Part shown: positions 8,001 through 15,439 of the stretch, in pieces | Numbering within the stretch: the first letter of the stretch is position 1 | Layout of the letters: each line of letters begins with the position of its first letter | Assembly (NCBI GenBank): GCA_910586595.1 | Contig: CAJUJB010000011.1 | Coordinates: forward strand, 25,340-69,659 | Source: an uncultured Muribaculaceae bacterium | Lineage (GTDB): Bacteria > Bacteroidota > Bacteroidia > Bacteroidales > Muribaculaceae | DNA length: 44,320 nucleotides | Reading direction: 5' to 3' | The notes under the pieces: model-generated | Database searches by the model: none | Seen by the model: the letters and a program-made list of their open reading frames with translations, nothing else | Told to the model about the DNA's origin: nothing | Translations under genes and position numbers: made by a program

Positions 8001-9636
8001 CTGCGGTAGAGCTGAGGGTAAATTCAATCTTAGAGATATTGGGGCCGCTTACCACGAGAGTGTTGTTGGCATAGAGGCGGAGTACTTCGCCACCATAAAC
8101 CTGAGGAGCGGTTGTGCCGGTGGTTTTCTGGATATCGATGGCATAGCCTTCGAATTTAGTTTCACCGGGAACGAAGAGGTTGGCGGCGGCAATTGTATGC
8201 GCAACGCCGGTAGTGTCGGGTTCGATAGGATCAACGGGCACGTCGGGAACATCAGGAGATGTAGGCTCGCTGAGGAACACATATTCTGCGGTATTCTTGA
8301 GACCGGGGCCACCGCAATATTTCATCACGTCGCCTTTGAGGAGCACATTGCGACCGAGATTGGTGGGGTTGAGGGCGAGGCTCAGTGCGTTGCGTACGTC
8401 ACCAACCGGGAGCTGTACGCCGATGCACTGGCTGAAGTCGGTGCAGGTTGAATCAGCGGCGAGTACAATATTTGTAGTTGCGGCCTCCTCAGCACCAAAT
8501 ACGGCATTAGAAAGAGCTGATGAAGTCGTTGATGTGGGAATATAACCTACGATGTAGCCACCAACATATACGCCGCTTGCAACGGCTGTGGTGGTGCTGG
8601 CAGGATTGAGGGCAATAACTTCAGTTACGGTGTAGGGATTTTCCTGTGTGCCTTTCTCGGGAGTGGGATCCACGGGCACGTCGGGAGTTGCGGTAGAGTC
8701 AGTGTAGACAGTGATAAGGTCGATGTGAACCTGACCGGCCTTGCTGCTGCCGTCGGTACCATATTCAGCCTTGGCGCCTACAGTGAATGTCACCGAGTTT
8801 GCCAGGCCGACCCATGTAATTGTGCTGTCGCCCATAGCCTGAGGCTGGGTAAGCTCGCCTACGCTGGGAACGAAGTCGGCATAGCGGCGTGCGCCTGTAG
8901 ATGTATTGAGTTTGAAGACGATACGGTTGAGATTCTCACCGCTTACAGTGACAGTGTTGTTGGCATAAACTCGGAGGGTGGTAAGGCCTTCGTATTCTGA
9001 TGTTGAAGGAGCCGAAGCGCCGAGGGCCTTGTCGATGTTGATGTCAAATCCGTCAATAGTTGTCTCACCGGGGATATTCAGAGCATCCATAGAGATGGCA
9101 TAGCCACCGGGTAATTCGGGATCAACGGGATCCGGTTCGATAGGATCGGGTTCGATAGGGTCAGGGGCGACGGTAGTGTCGTCTTCGATAGAGATTGCCA
9201 GGATATGAACCTGACCAGCCTTTGTCGGGCTTGTACCGTAGTCTGCTTTGGCACCTACGGTGAAGGTAACGGATTCAGCAGAGCCGACCCAGGTGATTAC
9301 GCTGTCGCCGGCAGCCTGGGGCTGCTCGAGCTCACCTACAGAGGGTGTAAAAGCGGCATACTGGGCTCCCAGAGATGCTGTGTTGAGCTTGAAAACGATC
9401 TTGCTCATGTTCTCGCCGCTTACCGTAACGGTATTGTTGGCGTAGACTCGCAATGCACCTGAGGCTGCATTGATGGCCGGAGTTGTCGACCCGGTAGCCC
9501 GCTCGATGTCGATGGTATAGCCATCGGCAGTCGTTAGTCCGGGCACCGTGAGCTGCGAAGCATCTACGGTGACGGCGGCCGCGCTTGCGCAGAACGAGAG
9601 TACCGCGCCAGCGAGAGTTAATAAAAATTTTTTCAT
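5080..9636 (-). CDS. Giant modular secreted protein with six beta modules, three OB-like modules and a T9SS-like tail
   Basis: 1518 residues from the ATG at 9636. I chose it because it gives a clean signal peptide (MKKFLLTLAGAVLSFCASAAA) matching the next paralogue; the frame stays open 27 codons further up without a better start. The order is: beta modules A1 and A2, OB-like module 1, A3, A4, OB-like modules 2 and 3, A5, A6, a roughly 150-residue C-terminal domain, and a tail ending YYNLQGVRVI...GLYIRRQGNKVTKVLVK that resembles T9SS sorting signals. Each A module has the pattern L.VPG...GF.IDI...RLYANNT.TVSGEN...RYT.F.PSVGEITPAQA.GDSIITWVG...VTFTVG...GQIH. Linkers are acidic Pro/Asp repeats. 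A5 and A6 are almost identical. Function is unknown; surface binding is inferred. A terminator upstream suggests its own promoter, which I could not identify clearly. Confidence 0.88.
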   Translation of the reverse strand: MKKFLLTLAGAVLSFCASAAAVTVDASQLTVPGLTTADGYTIDIERATGSTTPAINAASGALRVYANNTVTVSGENMSKIVFKLNTASLGAQYAAFTPSVGELEQPQAAGDSVITWVGSAESVTFTVGAKADYGTSPTKAGQVHILAISIEDDTTVAPDPIEPDPIEPDPVDPELPGGYAISMDALNIPGETTIDGFDINIDKALGASAPSTSEYEGLTTLRVYANNTVTVSGENLNRIVFKLNTSTGARRYADFVPSVGELTQPQAMGDSTITWVGLANSVTFTVGAKAEYGTDGSSKAGQVHIDLITVYTDSTATPDVPVDPTPEKGTQENPYTVTEVIALNPASTTTAVASGVYVGGYIVGYIPTSTTSSALSNAVFGAEEAATTNIVLAADSTCTDFSQCIGVQLPVGDVRNALSLALNPTNLGRNVLLKGDVMKYCGGPGLKNTAEYVFLSEPTSPDVPDVPVDPIEPDTTGVAHTIAAANLFVPGETKFEGYAIDIQKTTGTTAPQVYGGEVLRLYANNTLVVSGPNISKIEFTLSSTAAARYTDFTPSVGTISPAQAAGDSIITWVGKADEVSFLVGAKAVYGTDGDTKAGQIHIDAITIYGDSTAVEPVIPVEPIEGYEIAAADLNVEGDVTIDGFTVAIDKAAGSSAPIYNEGTAAVRLYANNTITVAGKELTAVMFTLSSDAYLRYTDMIPSVGEITPAQAPGDSIFIWRGKADAVTFTVGEIATLGTENTKNGQIRFTKLTIEGEGVTVEHGTKDAPYSVTEIIDLNNTVAATGVWTYGYIVGVVDGMTLAADSKFTADSVTTASNILLAATPDCTDYTQCVPVQLPVGAVRAALNLVDNPDNLGKDVLIKGDLAKYFAAAGIKSVTEYEIIGAEVPVDPVDPDKGTESDPYTVSEALQVIAAGNIGDRVYVQGTIVSITEVSTSFGNATYAIADAEGGETLGIYRGYWLNGEKFTAEDQIKVGAEVVVYGVLMNYLGNTPQFNTGSFIISYKAPEGGDTPEPVDPVEGEYTINANELTVPGASEVKGFSFDLNQGEGPSAPVFHESSSTIRLYADNTLTVSGENLTQIVFVLNAATQAARYTEIVPSVGEITPAQAAGDSIITWIGDAASVTFTVGHEAILGTDGETKRGQIHFTKLLINGTPGEGSGEEPVDPVDPVDPVEGEYTINANELTVPGASEVKGFSFDLNQGEGPSAPVFHESSSTIRLYADNTLTVSGENLTQIVFVLNAATQAARYTEIVPSVGEITPAQAAGDSIITWIGDAASVTFTVGHEAILGTDGETKRGQIHFTKLLINGTPGEGSGEEPVDPVDPSEGTFVPATSIESGKQYVLAADGKVATSLGAKNYGYLSMAAATFVDGYCKTSVDNAFTFTAEGSAYYMQDAEGNYYYQTGTYNSFNKAAEAPAEGALWTIDVDADGVATITNTSVGKTISYAPAYTSYGSYAELGNNILPTLYLLTSTTGVDEVEAASEEPVEYYNLQGVRVINPEAGLYIRRQGNKVTKVLVK
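5666..6595 (-). repeat. Two near-identical 465-bp tandem units inside the giant gene
   Basis: Unit 1 (about 5666-6130) and unit 2 (about 6131-6595) differ at only a few bases, for example TTCGCCGGG versus TTCACCGGG. Each encodes one complete A module plus its Pro-Asp linker, so the frame is kept. The unit edges lie in the linker repeat GGATCTACG. Confidence 0.92.
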
Positions 9637-9712
9637 AAGTGTAATATAGTTGATAAGGATATTGGCCTGGTTAGTGTGTAAGGCGTGATGGTTAGCAATT
9701 TTATATGGAAAA

Positions 9713-9744
9713 GCCAAGGGCGAGCTGTGTTGCGCGCCCTTGGC
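9713..9744 (-). terminator. Intrinsic terminator between the two modular secreted proteins
   Basis: GCCAAGGGCG (9713-9722) pairs with CGCCCTTGGC (9735-9744), followed on the minus strand by TTTTCC. It lies 27 bases past the stop of the 497-residue gene and 76 bases before the start of the giant gene, separating their transcription. Confidence 0.75.
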
Positions 9745-9770
9745 ATCGAATATCGTGCGTCAGGCCGAAA

Positions 9771-11264
9771 TTACTTCACAAGTACTTTCGAAACCTGGTT
9801 GCCCTGACGGCGAATGTAGAGGCCGTTAGAGGGATTTGCAACACGTACGCCCTGGAGGTTGAAGTATTCAACGGCGGCGTTCTCAGCAGCCTCAACAGCA
9901 GCCACGCCTACAGTTTCGTCGTATACATAAAGGGTGGGAAGGATGTTCTCGCCAACCTCAGCATACGAGCCGTATGAGGTGAAGGTGGTCGAATAGCTGA
10001 TGATTTTCTTAACAGAGGTGTTGGTGATGGTGGCAGCACCGTCTTCAGCTACGCTGATAGTCCAGAGACCTCCTTCTTCAGGCACATCTTCCGACTTGTT
10101 GAAGCTGTTGTAAGTACCGGTCTGGTAGTAGTAGAAACCTTCAGCATCCTGCATGTAGTAAGCGTCGCCTTCGGGGGTGAAGGTAAAGGCATTTGCTTCG
10201 GCAGTCTTGCAGATGTTACCATCGAAAGTTGCGGCAGCCATTGAGAGGTAACCGTAAGTTTTGGTGCCGAGGCTTGCAGCAACCTTACCGTCAGCAGCAA
10301 GGACATATTTCTTGCCAGCCTCAACAGAGGTAGCGAGAACGAATGAAGGAAGCTCGGGAGTAGGAACTTCAACAACCTCGCCGGGAGTACCTTCAATAAC
10401 AAGTTCAGTGAAACGGATCTGACCGTTCTTATCACTTTCCTCACCGAGGGTAGCGATTTCACCAACAGTAAATACAACCTCCTGAGCATTGCCTACCCAA
10501 GTGAATTCGGTATCACCGGCAGCCTGCGCGGGAGTGATTTCACCTACACTGGGGGTAACTACCGTATAACGGAAGTTTGCATCGCTTGAAAGAACGAAGG
10601 TAATTTTTGTCAGTTCCTCAGCTTCTACAGAGATAGTATTTTTAGCATAAAGACGAATGGCTTTTGTATTGCCATGGAACATAGGTGCAGTACCACCTTC
10701 GCCCTGCTCAACATTGAAGTTGAAGCCTTCTACATTGCTAACGCCGGGAACGGTAATTTCAGAAGCGGTGATACGGTATTCGCCCTCAACTGGCTCAGGA
10801 GTTTCTCCTGTACCGCCTTCGCCTTCAATCTGAATAGAAGCGATGTGAATCTGACCGGCTTTGGTATCACCATCAGAACCCATAGTGGCTTTGTCACCTA
10901 CAGTGAAAGTCACCGAAGCAGCATCACCAGTCCAGGTAAGCTGGGTGTCGCCTTCTGCCTGAGCAGCGGTGTATTCACCTGTGCTGGGAGTGAAGGTGGT
11001 ATAACGTTTCGATCCACTGTCGCTGAGAGTAAAGACTACTTTAGTAATCTTGCTGCCAGAGATAGTTACTGTGTTTTTTGCATAGGTACGCAGTGCTTCG
11101 CCAAAAACCTGAGGGGCGGTCTGTCCATTCTGTTTCTGGATATCAACGGTGAAACCATCAATAGTTGACGCACCGGGCACTGTAAGCTGATCCGGAGTAA
11201 CGGTCAGCGCGCTTGCGCAGAGAGAGAAAACTGCGCCTGCAAGGGTGAGTAAAAGTTTTTTCAT
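9771..11264 (-). CDS. Modular secreted protein with two A modules and a T9SS-like tail
   Basis: 497 residues, a short paralogue of the giant protein. The signal peptide MKKLLLTLAGAVFSLCASALT differs from its neighbour's by only a few residues. Two A modules follow (about 22-150 and 163-290), then the same C-terminal domain (about 305-450, with KYVLAADGKVA and GYLSMAAATF and QTGTYNSFNK), then a tail ending YFNLQGVRVANPSNGLYIRRQG and K.LVK. It lacks OB-like modules. The gene starts 46 bases after the nuclease gene stops, with no promoter or terminator visible between them, so the two are probably cotranscribed. Extracellular location is inferred from the signal peptide and tail. I do not recognise a catalytic motif, so a binding or adhesive role is the best guess. 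Confidence 0.88.
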   Translation of the reverse strand: MKKLLLTLAGAVFSLCASALTVTPDQLTVPGASTIDGFTVDIQKQNGQTAPQVFGEALRTYAKNTVTISGSKITKVVFTLSDSGSKRYTTFTPSTGEYTAAQAEGDTQLTWTGDAASVTFTVGDKATMGSDGDTKAGQIHIASIQIEGEGGTGETPEPVEGEYRITASEITVPGVSNVEGFNFNVEQGEGGTAPMFHGNTKAIRLYAKNTISVEAEELTKITFVLSSDANFRYTVVTPSVGEITPAQAAGDTEFTWVGNAQEVVFTVGEIATLGEESDKNGQIRFTELVIEGTPGEVVEVPTPELPSFVLATSVEAGKKYVLAADGKVAASLGTKTYGYLSMAAATFDGNICKTAEANAFTFTPEGDAYYMQDAEGFYYYQTGTYNSFNKSEDVPEEGGLWTISVAEDGAATITNTSVKKIISYSTTFTSYGSYAEVGENILPTLYVYDETVGVAAVEAAENAAVEYFNLQGVRVANPSNGLYIRRQGNQVSKVLVK

Positions 11265-11310
11265 ATATGATTGATAAAATGTGATAGATAAAGTCGGGAT
11301 GCGGTACGGA

Positions 11311-12363
11311 TTACTTTGTCACGTAGCGGCGGAGGAAAATTTCAGTGGGGAAGTGGTCGGAGTAGCCACCCAGATACGAGCCTGCTGAGAACGAGCGCTT
11401 AGGCGAGCCCTGCAGTGTGCCTTCGGTTGCGAAGAGGAAGGGGAAGTTGAGCACTTTGGCCTCATAGAATTTCCACTTCGATTCGTCGGTGGGATTAACG
11501 AGATTGCCTGATACGATAATCTGGTCGAAGAGGTTCCACGAGCCTTTGTAAGCAAGTGTGCCCACGCCACTCTCGAGGATATCCCACCAGGGGTTGTAGA
11601 AGCCATGGGCGGCAACGCCGTCGGGCTTGCGCTGACCACCGATAATCTTCGCGCACGATTTATCCATAGGGTCGTCGTTAAGGTCACCCATGATGATGAC
11701 ACCCATATTGGGGTCAACACGCCAGAGCGAGTCAGCGATGCTCTTGGCGAGCTCTGCAGCGGCCACACGGTTGGGTTCCGACTGTTCCTGACCGCCAAGA
11801 CGCGAAGGCCAGTGGTTGACGATGACAGCCACGCGCTGCCCCATGAGCGAACCCACAACACACATCTGGTCACGGGTGCGGAAAGGCACTGCCGAAAGAC
11901 GGTGATTGGTCACATTCTCGAGTTTGAAGTAACGGGGATTGTAGAGAAGGCCTACGTCGACGCCGCGGGCATCGGGCGAATCATGATGTACGATCTGGAG
12001 ATTCCATTTCTTAAGATCGGGCTGGTTGACAACGTCTTCCATTACGGAGCGATTCTCAATCTCCGACACGCCGATAATAGCCGGGCCGATAGGAGTTGTC
12101 TTGGTGGCGAACTGCGATATTGCATAGGCGAGGTTGCCTACTTTATCCCAATATTTGCGGCCATCCCATTTGCGGGTACCGTTAGGGGTGAATTCGTAGT
12201 CACGACCCTCGGGATTGTTGGGAATAGTATCGAAAAGGTTTTCCCAGTTATAGAACGCTATGCCTGCCACCTGCACCCGGCGACCGGAGTTCTGAGCCGA
12301 CAGAGAGGCGGGTGTCACAGCCGCCATAATGAGTAAAAGAAAGAGAAATAAGGTCTTTTTCAT
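11311..12363 (-). CDS. Secreted endonuclease/exonuclease/phosphatase (EEP) family nuclease
   Basis: 350 residues from the ATG at 12363, chosen because it gives the signal peptide MKKTLFLFLLLIMAAVTPASLSA; an upstream ATG at 12432 in the same frame would overlap the promoter. The EEP (DNase I-like) metal-dependent phosphodiesterase motifs are all visible: NWENLFD near the mature N-terminus, GVSEIENRS with the metal-binding Glu, ARGVDVGLLYNP, VNHWPSR, GDLNDDPMDKS, WNLFDQIIVS and the final YSDHFPT with the catalytic Asp-His. This set is typical of extracellular nucleases in Bacteroidetes. A sugar or inositol phosphatase within the same fold is less likely but possible. It is divergent from the TonB-dependent receptor gene and leads the unit containing the 497-residue modular protein. 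Confidence 0.88.
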   Translation of the reverse strand: MKKTLFLFLLLIMAAVTPASLSAQNSGRRVQVAGIAFYNWENLFDTIPNNPEGRDYEFTPNGTRKWDGRKYWDKVGNLAYAISQFATKTTPIGPAIIGVSEIENRSVMEDVVNQPDLKKWNLQIVHHDSPDARGVDVGLLYNPRYFKLENVTNHRLSAVPFRTRDQMCVVGSLMGQRVAVIVNHWPSRLGGQEQSEPNRVAAAELAKSIADSLWRVDPNMGVIIMGDLNDDPMDKSCAKIIGGQRKPDGVAAHGFYNPWWDILESGVGTLAYKGSWNLFDQIIVSGNLVNPTDESKWKFYEAKVLNFPFLFATEGTLQGSPKRSFSAGSYLGGYSDHFPTEIFLRRYVTK

Positions 12364-12405
12364 GAAGTGTTGCGCCGGGCCGCGGCGATAAAGGGTTATT
12401 CGGTG

Positions 12406-12413
12406 CAAATGTA
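12406..12413 (-). promoter_or_regulatory. Probable -7 element of the nuclease gene promoter
   Basis: Minus-strand TACATTTG matches TAnnTTTG and lies 43 bases upstream of the chosen start. At 21 bases upstream there is TCG rather than TTG, so the -33 part is imperfect. Confidence 0.4.
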
Positions 12414-12570
12414 ACACATTTTTTTCAATCATGACGAATTTTTAACCATTATAAATCCTCGCATTACCAAAAACTGTCCTCGGCGGCACGTCATAGTTTG
12501 CAGACTGCCAGCCGGGAGAGACCGTAAAATGTTAAAAAACGGCCGTTCGCCATTTTATAGGACATGAGAT

Positions 12571-12602
12571 TTGGAATTATATAAAGAAATTCACTAATTT
12601 TG
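12571..12602 (+). promoter_or_regulatory. Promoter of the TonB-dependent receptor gene
   Basis: TTG (12571-12573), a 21-base spacer, then TAATTTTG (12595-12602), a full match to the Bacteroidetes consensus, about 53 bases upstream of the receptor start. The 292-base divergent region 12364-12655 contains this and the nuclease promoter; I see no gene in it. Confidence 0.65.
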
Positions 12603-12655
12603 ACGCATTTTCCACTTTATAAGAAGAGAAATAACATTACCTACCAAATAAACAT

Positions 12656-15427
12656 ATGAAACTTAGACTGTTTTTACTGCTGTTAGTTGCGGTCTTATGG
12701 CCGTCGCTGACTTGCGCGGCAGCCACGCTTACCGGTGTGGTTGTCAATGGTGACTCGGGGAGCCCCGTGAGTGGCGCCACCGTGTTGCTGCGCGACCAGA
12801 ATGTGCAGGCAAGCACAAATTTCAACGGGCAATTCCGTATCGACGCCCCCGACAATTCTGATCTTTATCTCACTGTGACTTGCGACGGCTATGTGTCGTT
12901 CGGCATCGACGTTCACGTCGGCCGCGGCACCACCAATGTCGGAGAGATCCGCCTCTACCCCGAAAGCAACGACCAGGTATTCGGCGACTTCGACGACCTC
13001 ATCTTCGACGAGGCTGTGCTTGACGATGACGAAGGCACCAGCCAGAGCGTGGCTTCGCTCACCGGCGCCAACAACAACATCTTCTACAACACCGCATCGT
13101 ACAACTTCAGCCCGATGTACTACCGTTACCGCGGTCTCGACAGCCAGTATCAGAGTGTTTATATCAACGGTCTCCGCATGAACGACCTCGTGCGCGGCTC
13201 GTTCAGCTTCTCAACCCTTCTGGGTATGACCAGCCGTGCGTTCCGCAACAAGACCACTTCGGTCGGCATGGACGCCTCGAACTACGGTTTCGGCGACATC
13301 GCCGGTAGTGTGAACTACAACACTACAACCGACCTCTACGCCCCCGGCTTCAACGGTTCGGTGGCATATACCAACTCCAACTACATGCTCCGCGCGATGG
13401 CCACCTACTCTACCGGCCTCAACAAGCACGGATGGGCATTCACCATCAGCGCCATCGGCCGCTACGCCAACGAAGGTGTGATGGAAGGTACGTTCTACAA
13501 CTCGGCAGGTCTCTTCGCATCTATCGAGAAGCAGTTCAACCCCAACAACTCTCTTACCCTTACCCTCTTCGGTGGCCCCACCCAGCGCGCCACCGGCCGC
13601 CCCACCGTACAGGAGGCCTACGACCTTGCAGGCACCAACCTCTATAACCCTGACTGGGGTTATCAGGACGGCAAAAAACGCTCGGCCCGCATAACCGAGA
13701 CTTTCGACCCCACCGCCATCCTCAACTGGCTCTTCAAGAAGGGTAACACCACCCTCAATACCTCGGCCGGCTTCCGCTCGGTATACTACAACCGTACGGC
13801 TCTCAACTACTACAACGCCACCGACCCCAACCCCTCGTACTACAAATACCTCCCCTCGTACTTCATCAGCCGTGGCGACGACTACGCTGCAGAGCTCTAC
13901 ACCGACCTCTGGGAGAACGACGAGGCTTTCCGCCAGATCAAGTGGGATGATCTCTACCAGATCAACTACCTCAACAACATCCAGAACGAGACTCTGCCCG
14001 AATCTGAGAAAAAAGGTTCGTCATACATAATGGAGAACCGCATCAACCACCAGCTCGTGGGCATGTTCAGCTCGTATATCAACTCTCGCCTCAACAGCTT
14101 CATGTCGCTGCAGGCAGGCGTATCGTTCAACTACACCAAGAGCTCCAACTACAAGACTATCCGCGACCTCATGGGCGGTGAGTTCTGGCTTGACATCGAC
14201 CCCTTCAGCAACCGCGAAATCTCGATCCGTCCGCAGAACCTCCAGAACGACCTCGACAACCCCAACCGTCACGTCACCGAGGGCGACCGCTTCGGATATG
14301 ACTACGACATCCACGCACTCCGCGCTGAAGGCTGGCTGCAGAATGTGATCAACCTTCCCCAGTGGGATATCAACTACGGCCTCCAGCTGAGCTACACCCA
14401 ATATCAGCGCGACGGTAAGATGCGCAACGGCCGTGCTCCCAACGACTCAAAAGGCAAGAGCGACATGCTCCGCTTCGACAACGTGGCCTTCAAAGCCGGT
14501 GCAACCTACAAGCTCGACGGCCGCAACCAGTTTGCAGCCCACATCGAGTACGGCACACGCGCACCTCTCTTCGACCAGGTATTCATCGCACCCCGCGTGA
14601 AGAACACCATCGTATCGGGCGTCGAGAACGAACGCGACTTCTCGGCTGACCTCGGCTATATCTGGAACTACCGCCGCTTCCGCGGATCTGTCACCGCATT
14701 CTACACCGACGTCGACAACGCCATCGAGCGCAACGGCTTCTATGACGACGAATACCAGACCTACACCAACTACATCCTCACCGGTGTGAAACGCGTATAC
14801 AAGGGCGTGGAACTCGGCATGGCTTACAAGATCACCCCCTCGATCACAGCAACCTTCGCAGGTATGTACTCCCGTTATCAGTACAAGAACAATCCTCAGG
14901 GTACACGCTCGTTCGAGAACGGTATGTATGCCGACACCACCCAGACCGTTTACCTCAACAACTACTATGTAGGCTCAACTCCCCAGTACTGCGCTAACAT
15001 CGGCATCGACTACGCAGCTCCCAAGAACTGGTTCTTCAATGTCAACTGCACATGGCAGGGTGACGCTTACGTAAACCTCGCACCCCGTTACCACGAGGCT
15101 CTTCCCAACCTCTGGCAGGATTACGGCGGCTCTTACGAGGAACTCGAAGCCAAAGTTATCGAGATGTCGGCTCAGGATAAGATCCGCAACGCTTACTCGC
15201 TCAACGCATCTATCGGCAAGATGATCTACATCAACCGCAAGGTGAGCCTCAACATCAACCTTAACCTCAACAACATCACCAACAACCGCAACATCGTTAC
15301 ATACGCTTACCAGCAGGGCCGCCTCCGCACATCGGGCACAGGTGCTTACGACCGCAACCAGTTCCCCACCCGCTTCAGCTATGCCCAGGGCTTCCGCATG
15401 TACCTCAATATCGGTGTCCGCTTCTAA
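12656..15427 (+). CDS. TonB-dependent outer-membrane receptor with carboxypeptidase-like N-terminal domain
   Basis: 923 residues with a signal peptide (MKLRLFLLLLVAVLWPSLTCA). Residues about 23-100 form a carboxypeptidase-regulatory-like beta domain (TLTGVVVNGDSGSPVSGATVLL...GQFRI), common at the N-terminus of Bacteroidetes TonB-dependent transporters. A plug-like region follows (YRGLDSQYQSVYINGLRMND), then a long barrel rich in Tyr/Asn strands ending NIGVRF with terminal Phe. No SusD partner follows; instead two lipoproteins with OB-like domains do, 12 and 24 bases after each preceding stop. I infer TonB-powered import of a ligand presented by those lipoproteins. The nuclease genes on both sides suggest a nucleic-acid-derived ligand. 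Confidence 0.88.
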   Translation: MKLRLFLLLLVAVLWPSLTCAAATLTGVVVNGDSGSPVSGATVLLRDQNVQASTNFNGQFRIDAPDNSDLYLTVTCDGYVSFGIDVHVGRGTTNVGEIRLYPESNDQVFGDFDDLIFDEAVLDDDEGTSQSVASLTGANNNIFYNTASYNFSPMYYRYRGLDSQYQSVYINGLRMNDLVRGSFSFSTLLGMTSRAFRNKTTSVGMDASNYGFGDIAGSVNYNTTTDLYAPGFNGSVAYTNSNYMLRAMATYSTGLNKHGWAFTISAIGRYANEGVMEGTFYNSAGLFASIEKQFNPNNSLTLTLFGGPTQRATGRPTVQEAYDLAGTNLYNPDWGYQDGKKRSARITETFDPTAILNWLFKKGNTTLNTSAGFRSVYYNRTALNYYNATDPNPSYYKYLPSYFISRGDDYAAELYTDLWENDEAFRQIKWDDLYQINYLNNIQNETLPESEKKGSSYIMENRINHQLVGMFSSYINSRLNSFMSLQAGVSFNYTKSSNYKTIRDLMGGEFWLDIDPFSNREISIRPQNLQNDLDNPNRHVTEGDRFGYDYDIHALRAEGWLQNVINLPQWDINYGLQLSYTQYQRDGKMRNGRAPNDSKGKSDMLRFDNVAFKAGATYKLDGRNQFAAHIEYGTRAPLFDQVFIAPRVKNTIVSGVENERDFSADLGYIWNYRRFRGSVTAFYTDVDNAIERNGFYDDEYQTYTNYILTGVKRVYKGVELGMAYKITPSITATFAGMYSRYQYKNNPQGTRSFENGMYADTTQTVYLNNYYVGSTPQYCANIGIDYAAPKNWFFNVNCTWQGDAYVNLAPRYHEALPNLWQDYGGSYEELEAKVIEMSAQDKIRNAYSLNASIGKMIYINRKVSLNINLNLNNITNNRNIVTYAYQQGRLRTSGTGAYDRNQFPTRFSYAQGFRMYLNIGVRF

Positions 15428-15439
15428 TCACACGAATAT

